Shown here one piece after another: positions 33,885 through 45,761 of a DNA stretch of 64,000 nucleotides. The stretch lies in the NCBI GenBank assembly GCA_022059125.1, contig JAEUWY010000016.1, positions 186,001-250,000 of the forward strand, given 5' to 3'. Origin of the DNA: Corynespora cassiicola (taxonomy: Eukaryota > Ascomycota > Dothideomycetes > Pleosporales > Corynesporascaceae). The translations under genes and the position numbers were made by a program. The notes under the pieces were generated by a model. It was not told the DNA's origin and did no database searches. It was given only the letters and a program-made list of their open reading frames with translations. Within the stretch, counting starts at the first letter, position 1. The number at the start of each line of letters is the position of its first letter.

Positions 33885-35943
33885 ATGCGGCGCCTCGACA
33901 TAACGCCCGCGGGCACGCTGGCTGCGCTGCTGGCCCTCGCCCTCGCCCCCTCGCCCGCCGCCGCATTCTACTTCCCGGGCGTGGCCCCGACCTCATACAA
34001 GACGGGCGACTCCGTTCCGCTCTACGTCAACCACCTCACCCCCGCCGACTCGCAAGACGACCCCAAGCTGCACTCGGTGTTTTCCTTCGACTACTACCAC
34101 CCGCCCTTTCACTTTTGCCAGCCCGATGGCGGGCCCCAGTACATCCGCGAGAGCCTGGGCAGCATCCTGTTTGGCGACCGGATACAGACGAGCCCCTTTG
34201 AGCTCAAGATGGGCGTCAACGAGACGTGCAAGGCGCTGTGTGGGCCGCAAAAGTTCGAGACCAAGGACGCGCGCTTCGTCAACAACCGGATATACCAGGG
34301 CTACAACCTCAACTGGCTCGTCGACGGCCTGCCCGCTGCGCAGCTCCTGAAGGATCCGACCACGGGCAAGCCATTTTACTCGCCTGGCTTTGCGCTGGGC
34401 CTGGTTGACGGGGAGACGCCCATCTTCCACAACCACTACGACATCATCATTGACTACCACAAGGCTGCCGACGAGGCCTACCGAGTCGTGGGCGTGTTGG
34501 TGGATCCCTACTCGCTGCGCGACTCGAAGAAAATTGACAATGAGCATGCAGAGTGCGGGAGCATGGAGAATGCCGTCATCTTGGACGAGAATCGGGACAC
34601 TGAAGTGACCTTCACCTACAACGTGTACTGGCGCCTCAGCCCCACGCCCTTTGCGACACGGTGGGACAAGTACCTCCACGTCTATGACCCCAAGATTCAT
34701 TGGTTCTCGCTCATCAACTCGGCCGTCATCGTCGTCTTTTTGATTGGTATGGTCAGCACCATTCTCGTGCGGACGCTGCGCAAGGACATTGCCCGGTATA
34801 ACCGCCTCGACCAGCTTGCCCTGGACGACTTTGGCGCAAACGGCTCCGTCGAGGACGGCGTGCAGGACGACTCGGGCTGGAAGCTCGTCCACGGCGACGT
34901 CTTCCGCCCTCCCAAGAACCCCCTCTTCCTCGCGGTGCTGATCGGAAACGGAGCCCAGCTCTTCATGATGGCGGGCCTGACAATCGGTACGTATAACCCC
35001 CCTCCCCCGCCTATCTCCAGTCAATTGACCCTCGCCTAGCCTTTGCGCTCCTCGGCTTTCTGTCCCCCAGCAACCGCGGCGCCCTGGGAACCACCATCAT
35101 CATCTTCTACACGCTCTTCGGCTTCATCGGCGGCTACATTAGCTCGCGCGTGTACAAGTTCTTCCACGGCGAAAGCTGGAAACTGTGCTTCTTCTACACG
35201 CCCTTTGCCCTCCCCGGTATCGTCTTCGCCACCTTTTTCCTGCTCAATCTATTCGTGTGGGGAAGGGGCGCATCGGGCGCCGTCCCCTTCACCACGATGC
35301 TCGTCGTCGTCATCATCTGGTTCATCATCAGCGTACCCCTCTCCTTCGCCGGCTCCTGGCTCGGCTTCAAACAACCCACCATCGACTCCCCCGTCAAAAC
35401 CAACCAAATCCCCCGCCAGATCCCGCCCGCCAGCGGATACCTGCGCCCGCTGCCCAGCATGGCGCTCGCAGGCGTCCTCCCGTTCGGCGCCATCTTTGTC
35501 GAGCTGTATTTCATCATGAACTCCATCTGGTTTTCAAAGGTGTACTACATGTTCGGGTTCCTGTTCATCTGCTATGGCCTCATGATTATGACCAGCGCGG
35601 CGGTCACGGTGCTCATGATTTATTTCCTGCTCTGTGCAGAGAATTATCATTGGCAGTGGCGCAGCTTTTGTACGGCAGGGGCGAGCGCGGCGTATGTGTT
35701 TGCGAGTGCGTTGTTGTATTGGATCAAAGACGCCGGGTTTTGGAACTGGACGAGCGGGGTGGTGTATCTTGGGTATAGTGCGCTGTTGAGTTTGCTGTTT
35801 TTTGTGTTGACGGGTAAGTTTCTTTTCCCCCGCCCCCCTTGGGTTTGGAGAATGTTGATGCTAACGGTGTGATAGGAACGATTGGGTTTTTCGCGAGTTG
35901 GCTGTTTGTGCTCAAGATTTATAGGTCGATCAAGGTGGATTAG
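33885..35943 (+). CDS. TM9 superfamily (nonaspanin, EMP70-type) endomembrane protein
   Basis: Three exons (33885-34986, 35040-35813, 35876-35943), introns of 53 and 62 nt, both phase 1, give 647 residues. Residues 1-27 are a signal peptide. The lumenal domain of about 250 residues includes FYFPGVAPTSYKTGDSVPLY, YYHPPFHFCQP and MGVNETCKALCG. Nine membrane spans follow, beginning at about residue 280 (WFSLINSAVIVVFLIGMVST). The C-terminus KIYRSIKVD matches the conserved cytosolic tail that keeps these proteins in the Golgi/endosome system. Family members act in protein sorting, adhesion and metal homeostasis. Length agrees with EMP70-type proteins. A 343-codon antisense frame is a shadow. Confidence 0.95.
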
Positions 35944-37172
35944 AGTGAGGTGGGATGAAATGGAATGGTATGGTATGGTGGACTCCCCTCTCTTTCTGCA
36001 TGGGGATAGGGCCCTACGGACGGCGAGAAAGAAGACGAAAATGAAACAAGGCTTGTTCAGCGGGTCGGAGATGCAGTCCTCGGACCTGGATTCAAAAGTC
36101 CCTTAACGGAAATCGAGATGCGAGAATAGAGAACAGAGTTGAGGCTTTGAGAGGATGGGGGGTTGGCAGGCCGTGCTGCTGGGCTGCATGGGAGACCCGG
36201 GCGCCGAGTGTATTCTTTTGAGAAGATTGTACGATTTTTGACTCGGAGGGGTGGGTGGAAGGTATATATATGACTGACTTGGGGGGGTGTGGGTGGAGAT
36301 GCGATATGATATCAAATAGAACGAATGAACTTTTTGGATTCTTTGGCATGAGAATGGGGGTGTCTGGGACGAGTGGGCGGATGGAGATTGGCGCTGCGAG
36401 TGCTGAAGTCATATAAATCGACACGAGGAGCTTTTTGCACTTGGGTGATATACATGGTTCTACAAAAAAAAGTATGAGGGTTGTGCACGAAAGTGTTTGG
36501 GACATTCACATCCAAGACCTCTCCTTTCAAAAGAGACATACGAGTTACCACTAAACGCCATGCAATAGAACCGAGCAGAGCGAGTGTTTAGCGTTGGCAG
36601 AATTGTCTGTGTGCAGTCTGGTTTAGCGACATGTGGCTAGGGGCGAGTTGGACGATGGAAGATCGTTGAACAGCTTTCCGGTGTTTTCGGGGCATCATAT
36701 GGCGGGGGTCGACGTATTCTAAGTTCACTCACCCAAGGATGACAAGGCTGTGGATTTTGCGTCATGTGAGAAGCGACATTAAACGCCTTCCAAGGTGTGG
36801 ACAAAATGTGGGGATCTCCGCGAAAAGTCGGCATAGCTTGGAAGTCGAGGGCAATGGTCCGCGGAACGGAGGGCCCGGTATCGTATTAGTGCTGAATCGC
36901 TGTCAAACGTAAGACGGATAGAGTGAGGCTAGCCGCTGTAGCGGCAGACCGGAGGTGCAGTGTTATAGATCTATTGGGTTAGTCCATCGTGCGCTTGCAT
37001 AGACCGAAAAAAACAAAGGTTTTCCAATGGTTTCCCATTGGTTTCCCATCTCACTGCTTCTCCCAATGCGGTGGTTGTTTCTGGCGATCATGGGTTAGCG
37101 GTAACGGAAATTACAGACCCGAAGGGGGCGGGAGAACAATTCTACCATGTCCATCAACGTCGCTTTGTGCAA
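35944..37172. other. Intergenic, no supported gene
   Basis: 3' flank of the TM9 gene and the transition from the GC-rich housekeeping island to accessory DNA. Short antisense frames only. Confidence 0.45.
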
Positions 37173-37179
37173 TATAAAT
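37173..37179 (+). promoter_or_regulatory. TATA box of the small membrane-protein gene at 37370
   Basis: TATAAAT stands 197 bases before the ATG, a spacing close to that of member A (219). Confidence 0.5.
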
Positions 37180-37369
37180 GCGCGGAACTCTTGAGCTTCT
37201 ACTGCCAAATCATCAGCGAAAATTCGTTCACTTTTTTGAATGATCACGGAGACATTTGTCTAATCAGTATTCATTCGATCTGCTAGAGCTTCAGCCTTGT
37301 GCCATCATCACCTTTTCTTGCTTATTTCTCGTACTCGACACTGCCACTCCGAGCAACAACCTCGTCTCC

Positions 37370-37713
37370 ATGGCTCCCATACCAAAAGAGTCCCTCATCT
37401 CTGAGCCATGGACCAAGGAATCCCTCTTTGGCCTCCTCAGCCTTCTGGCCACCATATCTGTGCCCTGTCTTCAGCTCTTGATCTGGCAGATATATATCGC
37501 GTTTAAAAGTCGTGAAAGGTCCTCTGATGAAGGTAAACAAGACTCAGATGATCACTCGAGGTTGATACAAATACTGTACCAGAAGTACACTCCGCGCGAC
37601 GAAAGAATCGAGGCCGGAAGAAACGCAAGGCGCGCCGTAGTCGCGCTCGTCAAAATGCGGCTAGGAGAGATAGTAGTTTGGCTGGAATATCCACTGGGTG
37701 GTGGGGTACTTGA
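37370..37713 (+). CDS. Small single-span membrane protein, family member C
   Basis: Two exons (37370-37532, 37583-37713) with a 50-nt phase-1 intron (GTAAAC...CTGTACCAG) give 97 residues. Exon 1: MAPIPKESLISEPWTKESLF, one helix (GLLSLLATISVPCLQLLIWQ) and a juxtamembrane KSRER. Exon 2 encodes a very basic tail (ARRKNRGRKKRKARRSRARQ) ending GWWGT. Unspliced, the frame also stays open (126 residues), so the splice is inferred from its typical size, phase and the family's shared plan. The first 20 residues are close to member B (MAPIP-x-ES, WTKE). Function unknown. Confidence 0.7.
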
Positions 37714-38353
37714 CTACCGTGCGCCACGATTTTTCGCGTCGCTTTGATAGTACGATTTTGGTTGGACGTAAATGTGGCTGAGGCAAGACCAAAGCAACCT
37801 GTGCATCCCGGTGGGCTAAGCGGGCAGCAAGATGGAAAACAAAAACAAGGTCCGTTTCGATACCAAAGGTCAATGAATTTCCGGCCCGAACTGCACCTTG
37901 GGCGTAGGAATCTGATTAATAAGAAATTCAATACCTTTTTTATCAACGGGGTGATATGCAGCTTACGCGTGATGTCATAGCTAACCCTCATAGACGCGCC
38001 TGGCCTTGAAAACGCAGTCCACTCCAGCGAGCCCATCCCTCAGCTTGTGGCCTTACACACATTCAGTTTTCTAGGTGATATATATGAGAACATTTATTCG
38101 TATCGTATACATGTAGAGGTGTAGTCGCATTTTCCTACTCTTCAGCCTCGCGTCGAGCCACCAGACACTGACCCATCATTCAACACCAATCTCACAAGCA
38201 ACATCCCTATCGAAACCTGCGTAACACGTCGCTTCAAATCTCCTCATATGATATGCTTCGTGCCACTTAACCCACCCTCTGTTTCCTGTGCTTACCATGA
38301 TGTCCGCCACCGCGTCCTAGCCCTTGACAATCAAACACTGAAGAGACTCCTCC
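37714..38353. other. Intergenic between convergent family members C and D
   Basis: Only 640 bases separate the stop codons of these two convergent genes. A 128-codon minus-strand frame (38036-37650) here partly overlaps the tail of member C and looks like chance. Confidence 0.45.
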
Positions 38354-38816
38354 CTACAGGATTATGAACACGGGGTTTCCGCGCTTAGTCCGGAGGGATC
38401 GTGATCTTCGAATAGTTTCTCGGCGATATGACATTTGGTTCTGGGCTGGCGAGGGGGTTGAATCAGGTAGTGAGCTGGCGGGGAGACCTGTAGTTGTCAT
38501 TAAGAAGTTCTTGAAGGAGGCAGCCTTGCTTCCAGTGATTTTTGGGAAATATTTTGGAAGAGGAGCCAAAAAGAGAAGTTCGAAAGATAGAAATCAGACA
38601 AGGCGGTGGATGGTAGCTGGTAGCTGGCGGGTGCAAAGACATACCGCTGGATGTCTTCATGAGCGAATCTCTACGCGCTATATACTTTCGATACAAACAG
38701 CGGAAGAGAATGGTGAGACAAGGAACTAGGATGACGACGAGAACTCCCAGGAGACCGAACATGGTTTCTTTCGTCCATGAATCAGGGTTTTGTGGTTCTT
38801 TAGATGCAGGTGCCAT
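38354..38816 (-). CDS. Small single-span membrane protein, family member D
   Basis: Two minus-strand exons (38816-38645, 38487-38354) with a 157-nt phase-1 intron (GTATGT...CTACAG) give 101 residues. Exon 1: MAPASKEPQNPDSWTKETMF, one helix (LLGVLVVILVPCLTILFRCL) and YRKYIARRDS. Exon 2: a Ser/Pro linker, an Arg-rich run (YRRETIRRSRSLRTKRG) and the C-terminus NPVFIIL. The same terminal peptide ends member B, and the intron sits at the same place and phase, so the two models support each other. A TATAAGAT on the same strand stands at 39045-39038, about 220 bases upstream. Convergent with member C. Confidence 0.75.
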
Positions 38817-39157
38817 TTTCGGGGCGTCTTGATGTTATGGCGTTGATAAAGTCGTTCGAGGTGATGAAGTAAATTGATGATGACACCAATCAGATTCGAT
38901 ACTATGATTCGTAACAACGTTCAAATTTTTCAAGGGTAGGCAAGAGACAACAAAAAGCTAGCTAACGAGCTGCTACAAGAAAATAGATAGATACTAGGTG
39001 GTCAGTTGACGGTGGATTTGCGAGAAAGCTCTATCTGATCTTATACTTCCTCGGTTGACAAAACATCGGACTCGATACACGACGGATTATGCAGTTGGCA
39101 TTAGGATCCGTTCCGATCCGTTACGGGTCAGCGAACTCGTATCCTCGCAATCCAGTG

Positions 39158-39257
39158 CTCCAATGAGGACGAGGCACAGCCACGCGGTTCTCCAATGGGG
39201 ACGAGACACAGCAACGCAGCGCTCCAATGGGGACTAGACAGAGCAACTCAGCGCACC
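39158..39257. repeat. 32-bp minisatellite, three copies
   Basis: The word ctccaatg recurs at 39158, 39190 and 39222, exactly 32 bases apart. Each copy continues with gaggacgaggcacagc or close variants, and a fourth degenerate start (caccagt) comes 32 bases later. Confidence 0.85.
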
Positions 39258-39927
39258 AGTCAAGATACAACCAAACCTGCCAAGTCCCCCATGAACAGCT
39301 TGGCTTCTAAGCGGATCGGATCTCCCTTTGTCGCTTGACAAATACCGGTCGGCTAGCTGGATAGTAACGGCTGGATAGCAGTCTCTGATTTCATTACACT
39401 CCGCGCCAGGGGTCTTCTGCGCCGATTACAATGAAAAAATCCCTTTTTGAACGAGAGAAATTGTTTTAGTCTAATACCAATTCCGTCCAAGACCTAACAG
39501 CACGACGATTACACGGAAGAAAGGCTCGTTTGTGAGACGTTAGTAAAAATATCCCAGGGAACTGGGGTATTTCTTTCCTGAACACTTTGTCCAAGAAAAG
39601 TGATCAGCGTGATGATTGATTGAGCCATGAATTGAGCCATGGAATATTCCAGGCTAGATCTTATTTGGCACCTAGGTGACTCAATGGAGGCCTTTGATCT
39701 AGATAAAGAATCGCCATGCTAGTATGTAAAAGAAATCGCTGCGCATTATAAGAATTATATTATCTATTATTCATTTTGTTGATGTATAAACTTAAAACTA
39801 CAGTTTCATTATTTAGTGAAATTAATATTTAGCAAAACACTTTCACGAACATCACCTCCAGAACTACCCGGGTGGAATCGGCTAGTCCGTGAATCGGTCA
39901 CACGATCCTCCCCAATGTGGCGGCTGC

Positions 39928-39951
39928 CTACCTAGGTATCTAGGTAGATAC
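39928..39951. repeat. Palindromic ctacctaggtatctaggtag motif
   Basis: Short near-palindromic run of CCTAGGTA units. Related runs occur at 51154-51194 and, degenerate, near 18390 and 33494. Its role is unknown; it may be a simple repeat. Confidence 0.6.
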
Positions 39952-40103
39952 ACTCGAACACACTGTAGTGAGCGAACAACCAAGCCACACGAGGTTTTCT
40001 CGAGCCACATATCGAGTTTTAATTACAGTTACCTTTTCAGCGGAGGAACCGCAGCTATAGGTTACAAATCCAGTTCACAAAAGGGCAACCCATGCCCTGA
40101 AGA

Positions 40104-43100
40104 CTAATGGATGCAAACCTTGATCCCACTTTCTGATATGCACGTTCCTGGGAGACACCCGACACCCGCCCGAGCATAGACTTTGTCCCCTCCCTCGACT
40201 GATTCTCTCTGTTCTTTAATAATTAGGACATAATGCATCTTCAGCTCCCTTGGCCTATTGCCCTTCTCCTTGCCCAAAACCACACACAAGGACGTCGACG
40301 GAGAAGACTCGCTTGGAATATCCAGAATAAGCTTTCCATCTTCTACCAAAGCAGCTCCAGGATCATAATGGCGGGCTTCTGCCTTCAGCGTAATCTTGGT
40401 TGTGTTCGCATTGGTGTCGTCGGCATTGGCTGTTGCGCCGGACCAGGGCGACTGTAAATCTTCCCACTCGACAGTGCCGAATTCCAGCTCAAGATAATCG
40501 ATCCCCCCCATATATGCCATCCAGGACCAGGATGGAACATTCGAGATGGAACGATCTGTGGGGAATCGTATGCGCGAGAGCGTCGGGGTATCGGCGCCGC
40601 GGCACCAAAGAAGGCTTCGTCGTAGCAGGCCGCGTGTCTTGCCCTCGTCGAAGACGCCAAACCCCCCATTTACGTGCATTGTTCTGAGAAGCCGTTGTTG
40701 CAAGCCATCTATGGCTACAGGGCGATCGTATTCGTTGGAGAGTCCAAGCCGCGAATACTCTTTGTAAAGTTCTTGGTAGCGGAGGATCTTCTCGCCTTGT
40801 CCGGCACTGGAAAGGATGTGAGGAAAGTCGGGATCGCCGCGGAATCGAGCAACATCGCTAAATTTCTGATTAGAAACTTGTCAACTCCGGACAAGAAACT
40901 TACTTGTTCAATTTGGTCGAAGTTTCGCATCGAATACCCTCTCCACACTCAAAGTACGTTTGGTAATCGGTGAAGAAGACTGTGCGACGAGCAAGCGCAT
41001 GCTCCTGAAGTACCCATCCGCGTCTATGCAGTTCACCATCGAGAACATGTCCTTTGAAGTTATCAATGTTTTGGCAAATGTAGAATGGCGATTCATCTCT
41101 TCCTTCGCGACACATGCCCACATAATCTCGGGCAATGCGGTCCTTTAAGAATCCAGAATAATGATCGATAGAATTACTCGCCGCAATCACACAATATGCG
41201 CCGCTGTACACATCTTCCATTCTCTTTGCTTCAGTCTTAAAGTCACCGTCTGGACCTTGAATTACACAAAGCGAGTCAATCCAAAGGTATTGGCGGCCCA
41301 TTGCGCGAGTTACAATGATAGCATCTCGAAAGGTAGCTGGTAGGTCGCACAATTTCATGCCCTCTTTATGACTGTTGAGGTTTTCGATGGTGGTGGAAAA
41401 ATGATGATCTCCCCATTTGTGCGACAATGCCGTCCATTCACCAGTGTCCTGAGCACTGGTTTCCCAGAGTCGGACTGTTTCGTTATCAGCGGTGCCGACG
41501 TCCACCAGTCGTGTAGGTAGTCTATTTTTTCCACTACGGAAACTGTTTCTTCCGTTTTTAGGCGCGCAGATATGATTTTGGTCGCAATCTTCGAGCCAGT
41601 GTCGGATGACTCCAAGATGGGTAGACGATCCTGTGTATGGCAGTTGCACAAAGCCCACTTGGTAATCGTCAAGAGGTGAGATGCCTTCCTGAGGACTACA
41701 AACTATCGAGAGCACTGGAGAATCGTGGTTATTCAACATCAAGAAGGACCCCAGACGCTCGAATCTAACGGTTGGCGTTCTTGTAGTGCGATGACGTTCG
41801 AATGTCCTCCAGAGAAGCCTGCATAAATTGCAATCATCGACCTCCGACCTGGCTTGCAAGTCGAATGTGGTATAAGTCACCGAGAACCCTGGGATCAGGA
41901 GTTGGTTGCGGAAATCGTTACATGCATCGCACAGGTGCAACGATAAAGCAACCCTAGGCATTATAGAAGAACTGTCATTTTTCAAAGAGGAGAACAGTGT
42001 TGAAGCATATTTGTTATCTTTCCGATACTTCCAGTCATTCTCATCAAGATCTGGATGCGCGTAGTTGATCTGAACATCATATAAATAGTCAAAAATTGCA
42101 CTCTCTGAGCTTTAGGTGCTTCGTACCTTTGCAGTTCCGGGTACACCCAGACTCTTCGATGGGCCTGTTCGTTTTTCCCTTGCCGGTAATTCAGCTTCCC
42201 CTCTAGGACCGGTTTCTTGAGGGCTTTTTGACGACTCGATATATGCACTTGGGGGGCCCAGAGGGGGATGATCTGGGGTGTGTCGTGTGTGCCAGTATGA
42301 TTCGTGTCTTTCTTCATCGTAGATGATCTGCATTCTGTCTCGGAAATCGGCAGCGCGGCAGCGAGAGGGTCCTCTAGGCTCTGGTTCCGGTGCTACTGGA
42401 ATTCTGGTTGAGTTTTCTGCTGGCGTGACGATGAGAGAGGGAATCCCTCCTGCAGCCGGATCCTCGGAGCTTGTAAGCTGATTAGAGTTGGAGAAAGATG
42501 TTTTATCATGGCCATGCTTTAGATTTGAACCCATGGAAACAGAGTCGACACGAGGTCGTTCCAGCTCTTCATCTGAAAGATCGGTGCCGCCACGTTGTGG
42601 TAACTTGACAACTAGCAAACCAGTTTTCACTAATTCCAGAAGGTCCCCAATGGCTGTATTGTACGGCTGACATCTAGGATCCTGCTCCATGTATTCAATC
42701 CAAAGCGCTACAGTCTTGTGGATCTTAGCTACCTTCCTTGGACCATCATCAGTCACCTGGTAGAAGCTTTCTTCGTTCAATTCTCGTAGAAATCGATTAA
42801 GCTCATTCACACCATAAAGAAGCCATATTAGAAACTCGAGAATTATGCATCCCATAGCCCAGATGTCGTACAAGCGCGAGACTCGCTTCGGTGATTGGCC
42901 GAGGAACTTTAGCTTCATTCCTGTTTCAATCTCTGGCGCTTCATACCGACGAGTTCCGTACCTTGCTGTTGTCTTATTCGGACGCATGACGGTGACCTCA
43001 TGGTGGAATTTTGCTTCGCCCCAGTCCGCTATTTTGAGGATGCCGATGGTCCCTTCAGTTTTGAAACGTAAGATATTCTCCGGTTTCAAGTCTCCATGCC

Positions 43101-44002
43101 TGTATGATGCATTGGTTTTGTTCAAGTTATGAGCTGCATCTAGTGCCATGGACAGTCCTAATAACTGTTTCACAGTCTCCTTGACGAGTGTCGTGCTGAG
43201 AACAGGAAAAGGATCGGCATTCCATAGACTGCGTAGATTTCCACCGTCGGCCCACTCGAACATCAGATAGTGCTCATATCGCTCATATCGCTCATGGTTG
43301 CGTTTACGGCGGAAGGATGTGATAAAATGAACGATGTGTTCTTGTTTAAGTTGGTTCATCATCCGAAGAGCCTTGACTTCCTTTTGCCAATGCCCAGCCT
43401 CTTCTTGCGCATCTTCCTTTGTTTGAATCTCTTTGACTGCAACGCTGATATCATATTCTGGCGCCTTTATTGATTTAGTGCTACTATGTATGTTTTTATG
43501 AAAATAGACTTACTGGCTCTATGTGATCTTTGTGGACAACATACTGGTGGACAACACCGAAAAATCCTTGTGCGGGATCTGATGGCATCGATATGAATGG
43601 CAATATATGAGCCTCTTCTAAGTCGTGAAAGGGCTCTTTGGTCGAGAATACGGTAGCAAAGAACTTCCATTGCTCTTCGAAGAATTCGTCGCCCCAATCT
43701 TCCTCCCACGAATCCGGTGTATGCTTAATAGGCAGCGTCTTGTCATCCAGGTCGTTTTGTTTGAACCAGCTCATAATCTCAAGTGAGGGAAGAGAATGTA
43801 AGACGGTAATCAGAAAAGCCTTTGGTGCGCGGTCAAAGATGAAATCAACCAAACCCTTCTCCGCTGAGTGGCCTAAGCAGGTATGTATCGTTTGTCTGGT
43901 GACATGTTTGTAGATGGAATTCTCAGGGATGAACTTGATAGGGCGTGTCCCAAAAACACTTTTCTTCCACTGTTTTCGCAACAATCTCCTCAGTTCTTCC
44001 AT
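40104..44002 (-). CDS. Protein kinase-HET domain fusion protein
   Basis: Four minus-strand exons (44002-43514, 43464-42127, 42069-40904, 40857-40104; introns 49, 57 and 46 nt) give 1248 residues. The N-terminal 163 residues are a leader with LPIKHTPDSWEEDW and a WKFFATVFS segment. The kinase domain follows: VAVKEI (K174), RHGDLKPEN (D288), DWG in place of DFG (D310) and YEAPEIETG (339 on). A Ser/Pro-rich linker joins it to a region with two CxxC pairs (LCDAC, CNLC), then the HET domain at about 820-970 (WTALSHKWGDHHF, YLWIDSLCVIQGPDGDF) and a long C-terminal part with FPTDRSISNVPSWSWMAYMG, typical of HET proteins. The third splice (CAAAG/GTACGA to TTCAG/ATCAAC) keeps frame across what would otherwise be two genes and yields INYAHPDLDENDWKYR at the junction. 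If that intron is not removed, the kinase would stop soon after and the HET part would need its own start at 41961. Likely a non-self recognition or cell-death regulator. Confidence 0.82.
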
Positions 44003-44712
44003 TATCGTCTTTTTTCTGCGGGAGATTTAGGTCAATCGTTAATCTGATATCGACTGATGCCAGCATCCGCTTTCTTCATGCAATATTGACGGTGACTACA
44101 ATCAACAAATAATATGAGTGGACTGGATTTCAAGGTTCTTGTTCCATAGGACCTGGACTTTATGCGAACTATTGCGGAGCCTCACTGCCAATTATGGGAA
44201 CAGCCCCTCTTTCTTCTGCTACACAAAACAGCTGGCCAAGAATCCGCAGCTCTAGGGGCAGTTTCACCCACCGCCATAAGACCAGCGATAAGATACTCAG
44301 CTCTCCATCCGATATTTAAAGCATCATGTGTTTAGCCAATGATAGCACGGTATTAAGCGATGGTGGGCTGTGCTTATCGTGGAAAATGACGAGTGCCGGA
44401 ATTCCGTATCTCATTGCCCAATCAACATTCTTGTCTGACGCCAGGTTGGGGCCTACCGACGCTTTTGGATATTGTTTGCAGGTAGGTAATGCAGGATAAT
44501 ATTGAGGCAAATACGAATGGGACACATGACGGAGGGCCGGGTTGCACATGCTGTTCCAGCCTTACTCCATCTGAGGGTCACTAGAAGCCACTTGAGGGTG
44601 CAATGCGCAGGTATCAATTATTAATCTATATTTCTGTGGCTACGTCTTGTTACCTTCTATATGTATATTGTGATGAAAATTACACCTAGTTATTCCCTGA
44701 ACTTGCCTCTTC
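44003..44712. other. Intergenic, promoter side of the kinase-HET gene
   Basis: AT-rich; a 77-codon minus-strand frame (44549-44316) has no recognisable content. The 3' end of the small gene at 44713 borders it. Confidence 0.45.
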
Positions 44713-45106
44713 CTACTCTTCGTCACTGTCATTATACATGCAACTTGCCACCTCATCCTAAATTTTGTCGTCAGAAACCATCTATGGGAAAATAATAATA
44801 AGGATATATATGACTTACTGATGATAGCCGGCCGGGGGCTTCAATGTTGTACATATTGTGCGTAATCTACGTTTCTATGGTCAGCATTCTCGGCCTCGCG
44901 AAAACACTCAGCTTGCTTACATAGAGTTTAAAGTTATTGGGGTACTTGTGCTCCAAAGCTGTTTTGAGCTTCCTGGGGTCAATATCAATATATGGTATAT
45001 GCTGAACCTTCTTCCGACTTGAGATTCGAAATTTAGATAGATATCTGGTTGTATGTGTTTTTTCGAACTGACGTGCCAAGAAAGTCGTACTGCTCTTTTT
45101 TGGCAT
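44713..45106 (-). CDS. Small unknown protein, 92 residues, between two kinase genes
   Basis: Three minus-strand exons (45106-44921, 44866-44819, 44757-44713), all joined in phase 0 with introns of 54 and 61 nt, give 92 residues: a basic N-terminus (MPKKSSTTFLARQFEKTHTT), then VQHIPYIDIDPRKLKTALEH, NNFKLYITHNMYNIEAPGRL and an acidic end (NDSDEE). No signal peptide or membrane span. The start is supported by a TATATAAA 92 bases upstream on the same strand. The open frame continues upstream of this ATG, but the TATA box lies inside that extension. The gene shares a 650-base divergent promoter with the kinase gene at 45762. Family not recognised; the clean exon structure argues that it is a real gene. 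Confidence 0.6.
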
Positions 45107-45761
45107 TGCTTTCGAGAAGAAATAAACCGTTGAGAAATATCTTGCAGAGCAGATGAAGGTGATGGGGCCTTTATGAAATGAATTTGGGGTAATCAGGTTT
45201 ATATACTCGCGTCCACAGGCACCTTTTTGTGGCTGAGGAGGCGCTCGCGCATAGCCATTGTTTCTTACGCCATCTGCATAAGAGATATTGTTGGCGGCAA
45301 ATGTCTTGTGATCACTTTGATTATTGGATGACATGGGGCGAGCAAGGAAAAATTTGCCTCCACAGCCTTGTGTCCGACACGGTTTCGGAGCCTTGTGTTG
45401 GTTACACCGCCGGATAATAACAACGCTGCATTTATTGGCTGAAAAGCTTCCTATATCGTAGTTGTGATCGCCTGATCGCCCCATAAGAGGGGCTTTCCAG
45501 GCGTATGCGCAGCAGCCGATTCCCGAACATAATGACCCAGGCACCTCCGTGTCCACGTTTAGCTTTGTGGCATCTGCCGGGATGCATAATATCCTGGGCC
45601 TTAGTCTCCAGAAAATTGTTATCTGGGGCAGAACCAATCCTCAGGCTGCACTATTTATCACAGCCTTTGTCTCAATCTCTCACACGCACAACCCGCTTAC
45701 GTTTTGACCCTAAGCTCATCGCCACAGTATCGCTCAACTCATTCTCGTCTGAACCAGTAGG
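45107..45761. promoter_or_regulatory. Divergent promoter between the 92-residue gene and the second kinase
   Basis: Contains a TATATAAA on the minus strand at 45205-45198, 92 bases before the ATG of the small gene. The minus-strand frame through this region stays open for 170 codons upstream of that ATG, so a longer first exon cannot be fully excluded. Confidence 0.45.

Larger units (their letters stand above)
38817..40103. other. Intergenic with a minisatellite and a tacctaggta-type motif
   Basis: Promoter side of member D (TATA-like element at 39038-39045 on the minus strand), then a 32-bp minisatellite and an inverted tacctaggta motif. No gene is supported. Confidence 0.5.

Noticed and set aside
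33993..35024. A 343-codon minus-strand frame over the TM9 gene
   Set aside because: Shadow of the strongly biased TM9 coding sequence; no domain of its own.
39158..39257. CRISPR-like array
   Set aside because: Copies are contiguous without unique spacers and the genome is eukaryotic; it is a minisatellite.
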